Shown: positions 11,901 through 23,542 of the stretch, in pieces
Layout: each line of letters begins with the position of its first letter
Numbering within the stretch: position 1 is the stretch's first letter
NCBI GenBank assembly: GCA_021229015.1
Contig: CM037794.1
Coordinates: 45,939,436 to 46,003,435 of the forward strand
From: Solen grandis
Lineage: Eukaryota > Mollusca > Bivalvia > Adapedonta > Solenidae
Length of the DNA stretch: 64,000 bases
Direction of reading: 5' to 3'
Notes under the pieces: model-generated
Database searches by the model: none
Told to the model about the DNA's origin: nothing
The model's input: the letters and a program-made list of their open reading frames with translations, nothing else
Position numbers and translations under genes: made by a program

Positions 11901-12747
11901 TCGTCGGGAATTTTATTCCTTTTTATACAAAACACGGTATTACATAATGTTGAATTTATGAGGAAACTTGTTATTTATAGCATGCATATGTTTATTTTTC
12001 GTTTAACAACTACAAAATCCCTGATAATGAAATTCTTTAATTGTACGAAATGTGAATTAAATAATAAGAAATAGGAGTAATGCAATTGGACATAACTGCA
12101 TTTAAACATCTTGAGTCTTCAAATCATTTTACTATGTAACAGAAATTGAACCGTTGTGGGTAGTTTGTATAATTATGTCTTTACAAAACTTGAATCATGA
12201 ATACTGTACTAAGGGTGCAGGTTGAGGGCTCTTCTTTTATATATATTGGAAAGCGTGGGGACTTTTTGTAAGTGTTGGGTACATTCAGCATTATTGCAAT
12301 GCTGAGGAAACCCCAGAACTAGTATCCTAACAATGCATTCCTTAATAGGTTTGGAGGTGTTTTAAACGTAGTTCTGATGGCACTGGAAATCAGGTTCCAT
12401 GTTTTTGAAGTCAGATTTAAGGAGTTTTTAGGTTACAGCCTAAGATTGGAGCATGCAGTGTAAGTTAAATCAGAGAAAGGAGCGCCTTATGATGCTTTTG
12501 TACATAGGAATCAGGTTGTATAATCATTTGTTTAATTTATAAATCATATACTGATGGTTTTAAGGTGCCGTACGAATCATTGTTAAAATCATTGCTATAT
12601 TATTGGAACCATCATTTTACGACTTATACGAACAAACAATTAACTGGGCAGCCCTGAGAAAAATATATATTTAAAGTATGTTTAATCACGCTCGGTACAC
12701 GATACACTTTCGTTACATTTGTATGGTGCTTTACCTATGGATTGGAA
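11901..12747. other. No gene recognised
   Basis: AT-rich sequence without coding support. Confidence 0.4.
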
Positions 12748-12873
12748 TTTATTTCGGGTGTATTCAATTGATCTTGAATGCACTGATCAAAAAAGAAATG
12801 CCATGAGCAAAAGTGTTAATTTTACCTGTACATATGTTTATTCAAAATCGATTGAATACACCCGAAATTATTT
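12748..12873. mobile_element. Short foldback MITE
   Basis: A left arm containing 'atttcgggtgtattcaat' (12751-12768) is exactly inverted on the right as 'attgaatacacccgaaat' (12851-12868), with flanking bases extending the stem to about 25 bp. The loop is about 75 bp. No flanking duplication was resolved. Confidence 0.6.
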
Positions 12874-13291
12874 AAATTCTTTAGGTTTCATTTACAAGTA
12901 TACATAAGAAAACCTTGAGCTATCTTAGATTCATAATTTGTAACAACTTAGTATCGACCCTATAGATTCTTTATTTGCTCTGTGATATTATTGGACACTG
13001 ACTGGGGTTATTTTTATTGCATTATGTCCTGGTCAGTTGTGTTTATTATTTTAGTTTAGTCTGATCATGGATTAACTGTTTGACATAAGTTAAGTCCGAT
13101 CATGTCAATGTAAGTAACCGGTTCTGTTGTCGCTATGGCTTTTAAGTTTGTTATATATATTTTGCGTATTTGTATGTAGCTGCCATTGGTTGTGTACACA
13201 TCAGTATAAAAGCTGGGCAGATAATGGTCAGAAAAGAGAGAGACATAGGGAGAGATCTAGGAGAGCGGAGAGAGCGAACTGGGCTTTAGGC
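12874..13291. other. No gene; purine-rich patch
   Basis: A GA-rich stretch at about 13231-13277 precedes the TTAA-ended element. No coding evidence. Confidence 0.4.
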
Positions 13292-13823
13292 TTAAAGCCC
13301 CAGTGCGTTTTAGCTTGGGAAAATATATTTTTCAAAATTTCTAATTAGCAAAGCCTCAAATGATGTTTGATTAACCTCTTAATGCTAAATTAAGCCCACA
13401 TAATGAAATAATCGCCCGGAAGTCTTAGTTGTTCAGACAGGGCAAAATAGTGAGAAAGATGGGCGGAGCTTGTTCTGAAACACACTGTTCAGTAAAACCA
13501 CGGATGTCTCGGTGTACATGGGGTGTTTCAGAAGTTCATGGACTTTTTCTATAGACTGAATAAATATTGATACACGGTAGTAGAGGAGATAGGAAGAAAA
13601 TCCATAAACTTCTGAGAAATCCCTTGTATGTTAATTTTATGCTGTCATTGTTCTGAGCTAAATATAGAACAAGACAGCCACAATTTGCATTTTTTCTAAT
13701 AGAATCTTTCCTGTAAATTAGGCATTTCCCAAGGTCTTTCAGTGATGAAATTAAATCTGAATTATATATGCTGTAAGTGAATTCGGATTAAGGTCTAACA
13801 TCTATAAGATACTGGGACTTTAA
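13292..13823 (+). mobile_element. 532-bp TTAA-ended non-autonomous DNA element (family E), copy 1
   Basis: Begins TTAAAGCCCCAGTG and ends CTGGGACTTTAA, so the ends are inverted repeats (TTAAAG.CCCAGT). Near-identical copies lie at 44330-44860 and 48407-48866. Inside, 'tttcagaagttcatggactt' (about 13525) and inverted 'aaaatccataaacttctga' (about 13598) form a stem of about 20 bp around a 60-bp loop, best preserved in copy 2. The TTAA at each outer edge may be the target duplication, as in piggyBac- or Kolobok-type elements, but this is inference. No protein is encoded. Confidence 0.75.
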
Positions 13824-14369
13824 GTTGTTAGGCTTCCTAAGGCAGCGCTCATTTTGGAGTGGTCCTCATGATGTCGATAATGTACATAAATAAATTGTAT
13901 AAAGATCGAGAAGGCTCATGTATGTACGGCCATTATACCACAGCTGGAGAAGAAAATAGCGCTACTCAAATATATCTTTTTCTGATAATGTAATGTATTT
14001 CAATTTAGAAATACAATTATACATGATTTTATCTATTGCAATGCCATTAAACCATATTCACTGATTATTATTTATAAATATATGTTTATTTCATAAACAA
14101 CGTCTATTTGTATTCAGTATGATTCAATATTTGAAATTCAAACACAATATGACTGAAACTACAAAAATATGAATATGAGTTGCATATTGAAGTTGCATAC
14201 AAATATGGATTTGATCTATTTTTATCTAATCTTTTTCTAAATTCATACAAGCCTCATGTCATGAAAGTATGTTTAGCGCTATGTAAAGGTAAGCGAGATT
14301 CAATTAGACTTCTGGGAACATTTCTGATCTGTTTCATTTAATCATCAAATGAGTCAATTCTTATCTATC
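13824..14369. other. No gene recognised
   Basis: AT-rich sequence, no recognised repeat. Confidence 0.4.
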
Positions 14370-14570
14370 TGTGGGTTCGAATCCCGGCAGGGTCATTCGG
14401 ATTTTCATGTGAGGAAGCCTTCCAGCTGGCTTGCGGTAGGTCAGTGGTTCTACCCGGATGCCTCCGTGCATTCGGGGTCTTCCTCCACCTGTAAATAGCT
14501 GGACGTCGTTATATGACTGAAATACTGTCGAAGCGACGATAAACTTAAATAGCCTAGCCTAACCTTAAGT
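14370..14570 (+). mobile_element. 5'-truncated SINE (family A)
   Basis: Starts exactly at the B-box ('gtgggttcgaatcccgg') and continues through the conserved body ('gtgaggaagccttccagctg', 'ctacccggatgcctccgtgc', 'ggggtcttcctccacctg', 'tcgttatatgactgaaatac'). The CAAC tail is replaced by 'tagcctagcctaacctt'. Confidence 0.8.
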
Positions 14571-14743
14571 ATCTAAATACAATTGATCATTCTGACGAGG
14601 TACGAAGATAGCCTACCGCCTCGAACGCGTTGATTTAAAAGCTATGTTGTTCATTTACACACTGGGTGCGTCATGATTGGTTCAACTAGTGTTACGTTTA
14701 CATACTATTTTAAGCAAAAGCTATATACCACATTTTACTGTTT

Positions 14744-15319
14744 TATTGACGATCTAATACAAGTACCTGTTTACTATTTTATTAACGATCTAATCCAAGT
14801 ACCTGTTTACTATTTTATTAACGATCTAATCCAAGTATCTGTATACTATTTGATTAACGATCTAATACAAGTACCTGTTTACTATTTTATTAACGATCTA
14901 ATCCAAGTATCTGTTTACTATTTGATTAACGATCTAATACAAGTATCTGTTTACTATTTGATTAACGATCTAATACAAGTATCTGTTTACTATTTGATTA
15001 ACGATCTAATACAAGTATCTGTTTACTATTTGATTAACGATCTAATACAAGTATCTGTTTACTATTTGATTAACGATCTAATCCAAGTATCTGTTTACTA
15101 TTTGATTAACGATCTAATACAAGTACCTGTTTAGCACTATTTGATTAACGATCTAATCCAAGTATCTGTTTACTATTTGATTAACGATCTAATACAAGTA
15201 CCTGTTTACTATTTGATTAACGATCTAATACAAGTATCTGTTTACTATTTGATTAACGATCTAATCCAAGTATCTGTTTACTATTTGATTAACGATCTAA
15301 TACAAGTACCTGTTTAGCA
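14744..15319 (+). repeat. 36-bp minisatellite, 16 units in two blocks
   Basis: 'gatctaat' recurs at 14751 and then every 36 bp to 15111, jumps 39 bp to 15150, and continues every 36 bp to 15294. Units read 'tttactatttgattaacgat' plus 'ctaata/ccaagtatctg'. Because 36 is divisible by three, a 153-residue frame stays open (12-residue period around 'YYLINDLIQV'). Each block ends with 'acctgtttagca', and in the first block this closes the frame. The frame is judged a by-product of periodicity, not a gene. Confidence 0.85.
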
Positions 15320-16530
15320 ATATTATTAATATCCACAGTACTTTTCGTCTGAAGTAAGGGTCAAGTATGAATCACTCACGCTTGTTCGATAAGTTATTGA
15401 TGTCCAGTGACTTATCACTCGTGGTTTTATTCTGTGAAAAATCCACAATCTAAGTAAACCGCTCTTATTTGAAGCTTTGCTTACAGAGGAACCTTTTCAA
15501 GAACCAGAATTTATACCTTATTGATGCTTGCTAAAGTGGCTTTTTGACTGCATTTATACGCGGTTTCCTATAGTAGATTTATACATCTGAGATGATAGCA
15601 ATTTAGAACTTTTCTCAAATGCTTCTAACTTTGCTACTGACGATAAAATGACGCTATGATTCGTTTATTCTGTCTCTAATGGATGTGCAGATACTTTAAC
15701 TTATTGGTGCCATCTATAATGTTTTACATGCAAATAAAACTATTTTGAACGTTTCCTTCTGTTTTAAAATCTAACGAACCCTTGGAGATTTGCACCAAAA
15801 TGCACTCTTTTTTTTCGGATTTTTGAGTTGATTGATGGGGGTTTCTACAAAATTCTCAAGTTCAATATTTTGAAACTGGTGTTCATGTATATTGATGTAA
15901 TGATAAATATATTTATTTTTGAAATTCTTTGCCACGTTTATTGAAAAAAAAATCAAATGGCGTGACTCGAGGACGAAACCTGATAGATTTAGAAAAAGAC
16001 TGTTCGTGGATTTCGATATTGATTTACATTTGCCTAAGTCTATAATAGTTTAAAACATTGTTTAGCCTTGGTATGGTAACATAAAAGACTTGCATGTATT
16101 ATCAATATCATAAATGTAAATTATGTGTTTGCGCCAGAAGGGGGGGCGGGAGTCCTTTGAGAAATACCCCGATGTGACGTTCCTTTAGAAACAAACGGAA
16201 AAGCCTTTGGCAGCATAATATCGTTTCAATATCTCTTTTCTGTTAGATTGTGACAAGTATAGTATTGCCATCAATGTTATATTCCGACACAAACAATTAC
16301 GTTAAAAAACGTAACGATCGCAGAAAAACAACATTTACGCATGAAAGTGCTCCTCAATTTTGCATAAAATCTCCGGACAACAAAACGTTCCATTTTCTGC
16401 ATGTCCATCTATAACTTCAGGTAGGTAAACGGAGAGAGAGAGAGAGAGAGATGTGAAAATATCATTAAGGAAAGTTCATATCCACAGAACTTTTAAGTGT
16501 GTAAAAAAGTGTTTGTCACAACCCCACATG
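15320..16530. other. No gene; GA microsatellite
   Basis: A (GA)n run lies at about 16431-16450. Otherwise no coding or repeat signal. Confidence 0.45.
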
Positions 16531-16850
16531 CATACAACTTGCTAGCATGACATAATAACCACTGGTACCTTATAATCTTGTATCGCGAGATAATTCCAAT
16601 GCCATGACCCCCAGTAGTTAAAAAACCGTATTTACTTCGGCAACTGTCAGCAGAAATATGTCTGCTACCAGACGATTTCCTGCAGGATCAAAGCCGCGTT
16701 CTGTCGTTTCCTGTCTCGATGCACTAGTCCTTAACGATTCAATGACGACAAGTCCCTGCAGGCCACTCTCATTAAATCATCTTGAAAATGTGCTAATGAG
16801 GTAAAGAGTTCCAAATGATTTTGTGGACAAACATACTGTTAACATTCACC
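16531..16850 (+). repeat. Dispersed repeat family D, copy 2
   Basis: Aligns by eye with 11530-11900: 'ggcaactgtcagcagaaata', 'ctaccagacgatttcctgca', 'gacaagtccctgcag', 'attaaatcatcttg', then 'tgtggacaaacatactgt'. No frame is shared with copy 1. Confidence 0.55.
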
Positions 16851-17937
16851 CATCAGTCAGACCTGTTCGGATGCATGCTTTTCGCGAAAAGTCCTTACGC
16901 TGAGATTTACATTTTCTTATAATCTGTATTACTGTATATACTTGAATCGGCGGAAAAAGACGAGTTTTCCATATGAAAGAAAGAAAAATATTCATAGTAA
17001 ATGTATGAAATTAAATACTAGAAAAGTTAGTTTTTTCAAAGTAATCAAAGACCTCAAGTGATTAATTTTCGAATTACAGGGGCTTGATATTTCAAGTACA
17101 TTGGTTCCTCTTAGTATTACGAAGCATAATTACGCTACAAAATAGGCAATCACATTTAACTCAAGGGGGTCTGGCACGAAAGTTGGGTAATATTTCTCTC
17201 TATATGTATATAATACAAGGGATACTACTCCCGATCGACCAAGATTCATACCCTCGTTGAAAAAATGCCAATATCTCAGCCATTCATGATGGTATATTCA
17301 AATTCTTTGCACCTATCTCAAGCATATACATTTATGTAACAGAAAATCACAACTGTTTCACCCATGCAAACGCATTTAGCAAGTAACGAAACCCGCTCTG
17401 AGAATCCAACCTCAATTTTTAAAATCTCGACACGCGTTTGTACAGCCGCCACTGTATTGCAATTCAAAACTTGTCCGATACACATGCAAAATATCGTGAA
17501 TAACAGGTACATGTATTATAATTTGTCCGTTTGTATCATATGAGGGAAAACTAAATTTTTTTGTGTGGATTTTACTGGTGTTTTTCTCAATTCATTTTCG
17601 AGAAGCAAATGAAAATTTGCATGAAAGTGTTAATCTTACTGAAAATTGTATTGTCAACTCGGATGCCTTCGAGTGTTAGAATTTCCGAATGCAAAACATG
17701 CATGCTTTCCGGTTGTCTTCATAAAAGAAGTTTGAACGAGGGTGATACCGAGCAAAATTCTACGGTATTTTTTTTTTTTTTTGTTCATTTAGTGTTTTGT
17801 AAGGGAAAAATGGAAAAATGAAGACTTCAAATCCATTTAAATGCGATTGTCATATAAATTTCCAATTGAAACAAATATTGTCCCCATCAAAGGCGAATGA
17901 TTGTATTACCTTATGTTTTAATCTTGAGCTTTTCATT
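16851..17937. other. No gene recognised
   Basis: AT-rich, including a 14-T run near 17767. Frames at 17318-17821 lack any recognised domain. Confidence 0.4.
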
Positions 17938-18172
17938 TCAGTTATAAAGCAACGTCCAGCTAATCAGGGTCTCTTTAATACTGTGTATATACAGAGACCC
18001 TGAGCTAATTAAAGGTTGCGGAAGATACGCAGAAGAAAATCCTGGGTAGAACCACTAAGAGAGAACGCTTCCTGAAGTTACACAGCGGGTCAAGAACACG
18101 CATCAGTTCAGGTCACAGTGACAGTAAGTCTGTGACTATAACCACTCAAGTACGGAGGCTCCTTTTCTTATA
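17938..18172 (-). mobile_element. Degraded SINE (family A), antisense, carrying a small insertion
   Basis: On the minus strand, blocks of the family A body are visible: inverted 'aacgtccagctaat', 'gggtagaaccac' and 'cgcttcctgaag'. The B-box half is badly eroded. The left part is interrupted by a 38-bp palindromic insertion at 17965-18002. Confidence 0.5.
17965..18002. mobile_element. 38-bp palindromic micro-insertion with 7-bp target duplication
   Basis: The insert begins 'cagggtctct' and ends 'agagaccctg', perfect 10-bp inverted ends around an 18-bp centre. It is flanked by direct repeats 'agctaat' at 17958-17964 and 18003-18009. That word occurs once at the same place in intact family A SINEs, so this is an insertion and not part of the SINE. 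CAGGG ends with a 7-8 bp duplication are compatible with a hAT-type deletion derivative; the superfamily is inference. Confidence 0.7.
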
Positions 18173-19770
18173 TTTATCGGTAGATAAAAATATGTTTATG
18201 GAAATGTAGCTTAATATTGTGCAAAAGTAAAAATTAGTTACTACCTAATGCTTTAACCACCAACTCCATCAAAGCCATGCATATAACATTTAAAATGTAA
18301 AACAACAGAAATCATAGGGGCAAATTGACAAGTTATGAAATATGACAAAAGTTCATTTTTTAGTTGTTCTTTTCTCCAAACAAAATATAGCTGAGGGTAA
18401 GATAGTTATGATGTTTGCCATACAGGCGTCGCAAGCGAGGGTTTTGGGTACTGTTCCTAACCGGGGAACATTTCATTCAGTACCAAATTTCTTGGGAGAC
18501 ACAGGTCCACTGGGCCGAGTGCTACATTTGAAACATGTTAAATCATTTTATTGTATTGTTTGATTGTATTGTATGCATATATTACAATAATAAAATATCT
18601 ACTATCTATTACATCTGATCCAAGAAATTTGTTTCGTTTTATAATTGTGCTAAGCCTTATGAAACGAAAACCCATGTCTCTATAGTCAACACAAATGTTA
18701 TTCTTCGTAGAACATTTCTAAACAATTGATTTTGTGACTGGGTATGGTATCATGAAACTTGTCCACGGTGTCATATATCAATCAGGTAGCACTTTATTCC
18801 GTGAAGACAAAACATCTCAGAATGATTGATGTATTCTCTATGGGACCTAAACATACCAAACAAGTCTATTTCCAATGGTTTGGACTTTATCTATCCAAAT
18901 AAAACAGAAACATACCAATCAGATTATAAAGCATATATTTTGTTCAAGCACTAGGTTCTAGATTAATCTTGTATTTTAAGCAGAATGTATCCTTCAAGTG
19001 GATATTTTTTCTCTCAGATATTAAACTCATGATATTTGTCGATAAAAAAGAACCTGAATCATATTCATTAAGGTTTCTTATTCGAAGGTTTAGTGCAAAA
19101 CGATGATAAATGTCCCTTCATTTATACTTTAGTTACTTTAGTTTGTTATCATCCCGTAATGCGCTGTAGTATCCATATTTATGATCTGCTACAATAATCA
19201 TATTATTTGAAATAGAAGTTATAAGTATAGCTACATTGTTTAAAATTTAAAACAATTTTGTCTGAAATAAAGAAAAAAAAGCACTAGACTGTCAACGGGA
19301 TTTACATGAAATAGCGAATATTCGAGCAAGGTTTAACTCAAGTAGATTGTAAACATTGTAAACATTTGCTTAGGTGTTTTTTAATTCAAGATATTAGTAA
19401 GCTTGACTTTCTATTCAAAATTTAAAAAAAAAATAAGACACTTTGAGGTAGGGACGCAAAAACTCGCTGTTATGCAACATTTTTGTAAAATACTTTGAGT
19501 AAATTACATTAATTGTCTAATGCAAAAAGCTACGTTTTGCAGGAGTAGATCTTCGTTTGTTGCTATTTATCAATTGGCATGGGGGTTTTTGCACGTTTGA
19601 AGTGGATGTTTCAATATGATTGGAAAAGAAGAAAATATATAGACAAAAAATATACAACACATTAAAAGACTTAATGTTTATGATTAAAACGTCTACGAAA
19701 CATTATCTACTCGTTCCGTTATCGAAGAATTGTCTTACTTTGATATGCTACTCAGTGTGGAATGATAAAT
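18173..19770. other. No gene; possible retroelement tail at 18540-18600
   Basis: 'ttttattgtattgtttgatt' followed by 'aataaaatatctactatcta' looks like a LINE-type microsatellite tail, but no coding part is recognised upstream. The rest is AT-rich and empty. Confidence 0.35.
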
Positions 19771-20086
19771 CGTCCCCGGTGGCCGAGTGGTTAGAGCGTC
19801 CGCCTCGAGTTCGTGAGGTCGTGGGTTCGATCCCCGGCCGCGACATACCAAAGTCGTAAAAAATGGTACTGATATAATAGCTCCCTTGCTTGGCGCTCAG
19901 CATATAACGATAGTTGCAGGACTGTTTGGCCCGGTTTCAGGATAATGTGACTGGATGTGGTATCATGCCACATGTCTACGGCGTGATACTGCAGTGTAGC
20001 AGCACTATATCTGCCTCAAGTAGACATCGCCTCCAGATGACTGAAGCACTGTCGGTGGGACGTTCAATCCAACAAACAAACAAACT
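19771..20086 (+). mobile_element. Full-length tRNA-derived SINE (family B)
   Basis: The head has clear Pol III boxes: A-box region 'ggtggccgagtggttagagc' and B-box 'gtgggttcgatcccc'. The body contains 'ctgcagtgtagcagcactat' and 'gtctacggcgtgatac'. The tail is 'gtgggacgttcaatccaac' followed by AAACAAACAAAC. A short direct repeat 'taaatc' abuts both ends and may be the target duplication. The head resembles a Ser/Leu-type tRNA but continues into a long body, so this is a SINE and not a tRNA gene. It is the reference copy for the family B fragments elsewhere. Confidence 0.9.
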
Positions 20087-23000
20087 AAATCTGGTATTTC
20101 CAGCTACATTGACAGGCTTACATCTTCAGTCTCAAAACTACCATTAATCGTGCACGCATGTTCATAACGTAAATTGGTGTCTAGAAACTTATCGAGTTCC
20201 TGCATATGCAAAAATGCTATCAGTTTATACTTTGCCAGCATGAAATCCAATTTGATCATTAATGATAAAGATACGACAAATTTATTGTCCATAAAGCTAC
20301 CGTACTGAACGTTTCCGGGAAACATTCTCCTAATGTTGAGAAATACAATGGAGCACAGTTTGTGCTCTTCAAGCGATAATAATATTACTCCTTAGATATT
20401 TAAAAAAAGCGTATCCTTGAGATTTCACCGAATGAACACGTTAATTTACAATCCTCAAGTAACATGCATACATTGGACTTGATCAATGTGTGATAGCAGC
20501 GAAGTTAATATGTTATACAAACTGAATGAATACATCAAAATTATTGATATTTTTATTTTGTTTATTGCATATGTACAATGACAAATTACTTATTTAAGCA
20601 AGAAAGATCTTTTTAAAATAGATATGCGGCATTGATGGGGATTTTAGTGATGGATTCATTCTACTGAATGGTTATATGTTCCGAAATATACATACCGGGA
20701 AGTCAAGAGAAGCACGGATTCAACATCCACTCCACGCACATTATGATAATGAAGCAGACTATTGCCGTCTTTCAGTCATACGGGGACGGTGAAACAGACT
20801 ATAATATACCTCTTGATTATACACACATTTACAAGTATTAGTATTTCAAAAAATGCTAAAATCGCCGTCAGCCAAGTGAACAGAAAGTTATACTGTGACG
20901 TAAAGGGAAATTATCACTTATAGCATGGATATTAGCGACATAAGTTTGATATTTCCCTTTATGCACCAAGCTTTCAGTCTTGTTTCGAACAGAATGTATA
21001 CATAGTTTTCTTGAAGAATGTACTTGAAGCTATGTAGCTACTCCTTGTCGATGAGAACTATAAACTGCACATAATTGAGAAGTGGAATAGGGAATGCAAG
21101 GAACAAAGTGGCGTATTCCAATCGAATCTGCAGTTATGCGACTACCAGTCCTAGCAACATGTACTTCCGGTTTCCCCAGAGCTTGTTCCCAGCATGATCT
21201 GATATATTTATCTTTCTGTGACCAACTGAGAAGGAACCTGTTTTTCTTTTACATCAGCGGTACGGGAGAAAAAAGTTGCTTTCTTGCTCGATAGAATCCG
21301 GTGAAATCTCAATACCCTCATCTGCAAGAGGTTTTATTTTTCACACAGAAATGTTTGTCAAAACAAACTATCTACTTACATGTTTCTTCTCTTTGAATAA
21401 TAGAGCTTACATCAACAGTGTGTATTAAAATTTTGAATTAGATTTATAAATAGAGAAATTATTTCAAGGACATAAATAATTATCATGCAAATAATTCTGA
21501 GCTGACATTTATTGTCTGAGCAGTAACATGCAATTTGCTAATATCTAATATCCTAAATACAATTCAGTTATTTCAGCCTATTATCTTCGTCTGCTATTTT
21601 GGATTATCTTGCATTCCAAACTTAAACAAAAGCTTAGAATGGTTTATTCCATGTCTGAAATTTGTATGTTTTGTAATTGATATGGTTAAAACAGAACATT
21701 AAATACCCACTGTGTATGTAATTTCTGCCATTCAAAGAACTACATTTATTATATAATATAAAGGAACATCCTCTCCGCCGTGAAGGGTCCGTCTAGTGCA
21801 ACCCAATAACCATGCACTGTATGAAACATAGCAAAATCCTTATAAATAACAAAATCCTTTGCATTTTCTAATTTATTAGCTTAAACGAGACCAAGGTGCA
21901 TTAGATGTTAAATCTACTTGCGCCTACACTGCATATTTCAGGGATAATTGATGAGTGTGTCTACAGACCACCATGATAAATTTTGACCTTCGGTCTCTCG
22001 ATACTAATATTTCGCTTACGTGATGAATAGGTTTGATAAACAAATGATGTTCAATACCGCTGATATTGTGTGAACAAGGAACAAATGTAAAGATCGTTTC
22101 ACCAGGGGATCGGTAATACCCGGTATAATTCGCTGATTTAAATTGACCAATCAGTGACTGGGGAAAGATCTCCAGTGTATGTTTATTCTTTTACACCAGC
22201 ATGTAGATTATGTAGGTTCTCATGTCTATACTAGCTAGTGATGTGAAATGATGATGGAGATGATCATGCACACTGACCATATTATCTAGCATGTTGTGTG
22301 ACGAAACAAAATAATATATATGGTTGCATATTAAAAGTAAATCCACAGATAAGGCATATGCAATTTTAACAGGATTGACTTACTTTCACCGAATGGGAAT
22401 ACAAGGTTAGCCAGGGCTGAAAAATACCAGTTAAATGGACAAAACTGAATGGTACTGTGAATTATGTAATACATCTCATGAAAAAGAAATGTGTATTAAT
22501 ACAAATGCATACAAATGTTTGAAGCGTATCTTAAAATGGCACGCACAATCACATTGTAAGTGTCATAAATTATTTAAAACAAACATTTGCCGATATGTTT
22601 GCTTTAAGTAATTATTAAACAGAAAACTGTCTTTGCTTGTATTCATAATCATTTTTCCTTTATTGTTAGGTCCAAAATAACTCATTCACAGACAGTGATT
22701 GACTGAAATTTTATTTGTGATTGCTTTACAGTCGTCACTGTGCCACCACAATAAAGTGTATATACGACTTTTTCGATTTCTTAATGCAAACCTAATTTCT
22801 GCCAAAAAGTTTCAACAATTTTGCAAAGATGTGGATACACACTAATTTGTCAAAGTTACTGATGGCAGCAGATTGGTACCTAGATTTGACGAAGGTCGAA
22901 TATATACTGAAAGATGTATTCGGCTCAAATTTCAAATAAATATTGTATATGAAAATTCTTCATTTTTTTAAACATTAAAGCTTTACAACGATATCTGCAT

Positions 23001-23158
23001 AAATGAACAAGTATCAGACGCCCTGTGATACCGGTATATTCAAGAAACAAAACTTTATCACAGGAGTTTACGGAATTGCGTCCGCCTTTATCGGAAAGCC
23101 TCACTAGTAATTAATAATGCAAAACTCCGCTCACCGGTTACGTCACGCTACGCTTCTT
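20087..23158. other. No gene; one repeat relic at 20720-20840
   Basis: The stretch 20720-20840 matches 8775-8880 ('atacggggacggtgaaacag'). A 66-residue frame at 21094-21294 has no recognised domain. The remainder is AT-rich without coding support. Confidence 0.4.
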
Positions 23159-23180
23159 TAACCACTGCCACCACACAAGT
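23159..23180. repeat. Solo terminal-repeat fragment of the 23.5-kb element family
   Basis: 'taaccactgccaccacac' followed by 'aagt' is the right-hand terminus type of the element at 23543-24768 and lies about 360 bp upstream of its left end. It may be the edge of an older copy. Confidence 0.45.
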
Positions 23181-23542
23181 CACGTGATAATAGTTGAAAC
23201 CATGTGACCAAATATGGCCTTAACCAACTGGTAAATTAACCACAACATCCTTTCCTTCCGAAATGTGTTGAAAACACTCTATCTGCCGTTTGTAACACAA
23301 TCGTTGGATTAAATTCTCTTGCACAATCGAAAATCAGTTGCCGTTCACTTTCACAAGCCATCTGCAATGTTGTCTAGTTATGTAGCAGTAAAAATACATT
23401 CATAATCTTATAAATGAATGTTATTTTATTTTATTTTTTTTACTATTTCATAATTTTCGTGAAAAGTAACGAAACTGATATGATATATTCAAAACTAAAA
23501 TCAAAAATTTAAAAAGTAAATCCGACCTATATCATTCGAATC

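Noticed and set aside
14673..15134. 153-residue open frame
   Set aside because: Kept open by the 36-bp period of a minisatellite and stopped where the period shifts. No gene context.
19771..19860. tRNA-like sequence with good A and B boxes
   Set aside because: It continues directly into the family B SINE body and tail, so it is a SINE promoter head. The same holds for 9491-9763, 26241-26406 and 35318-35563.
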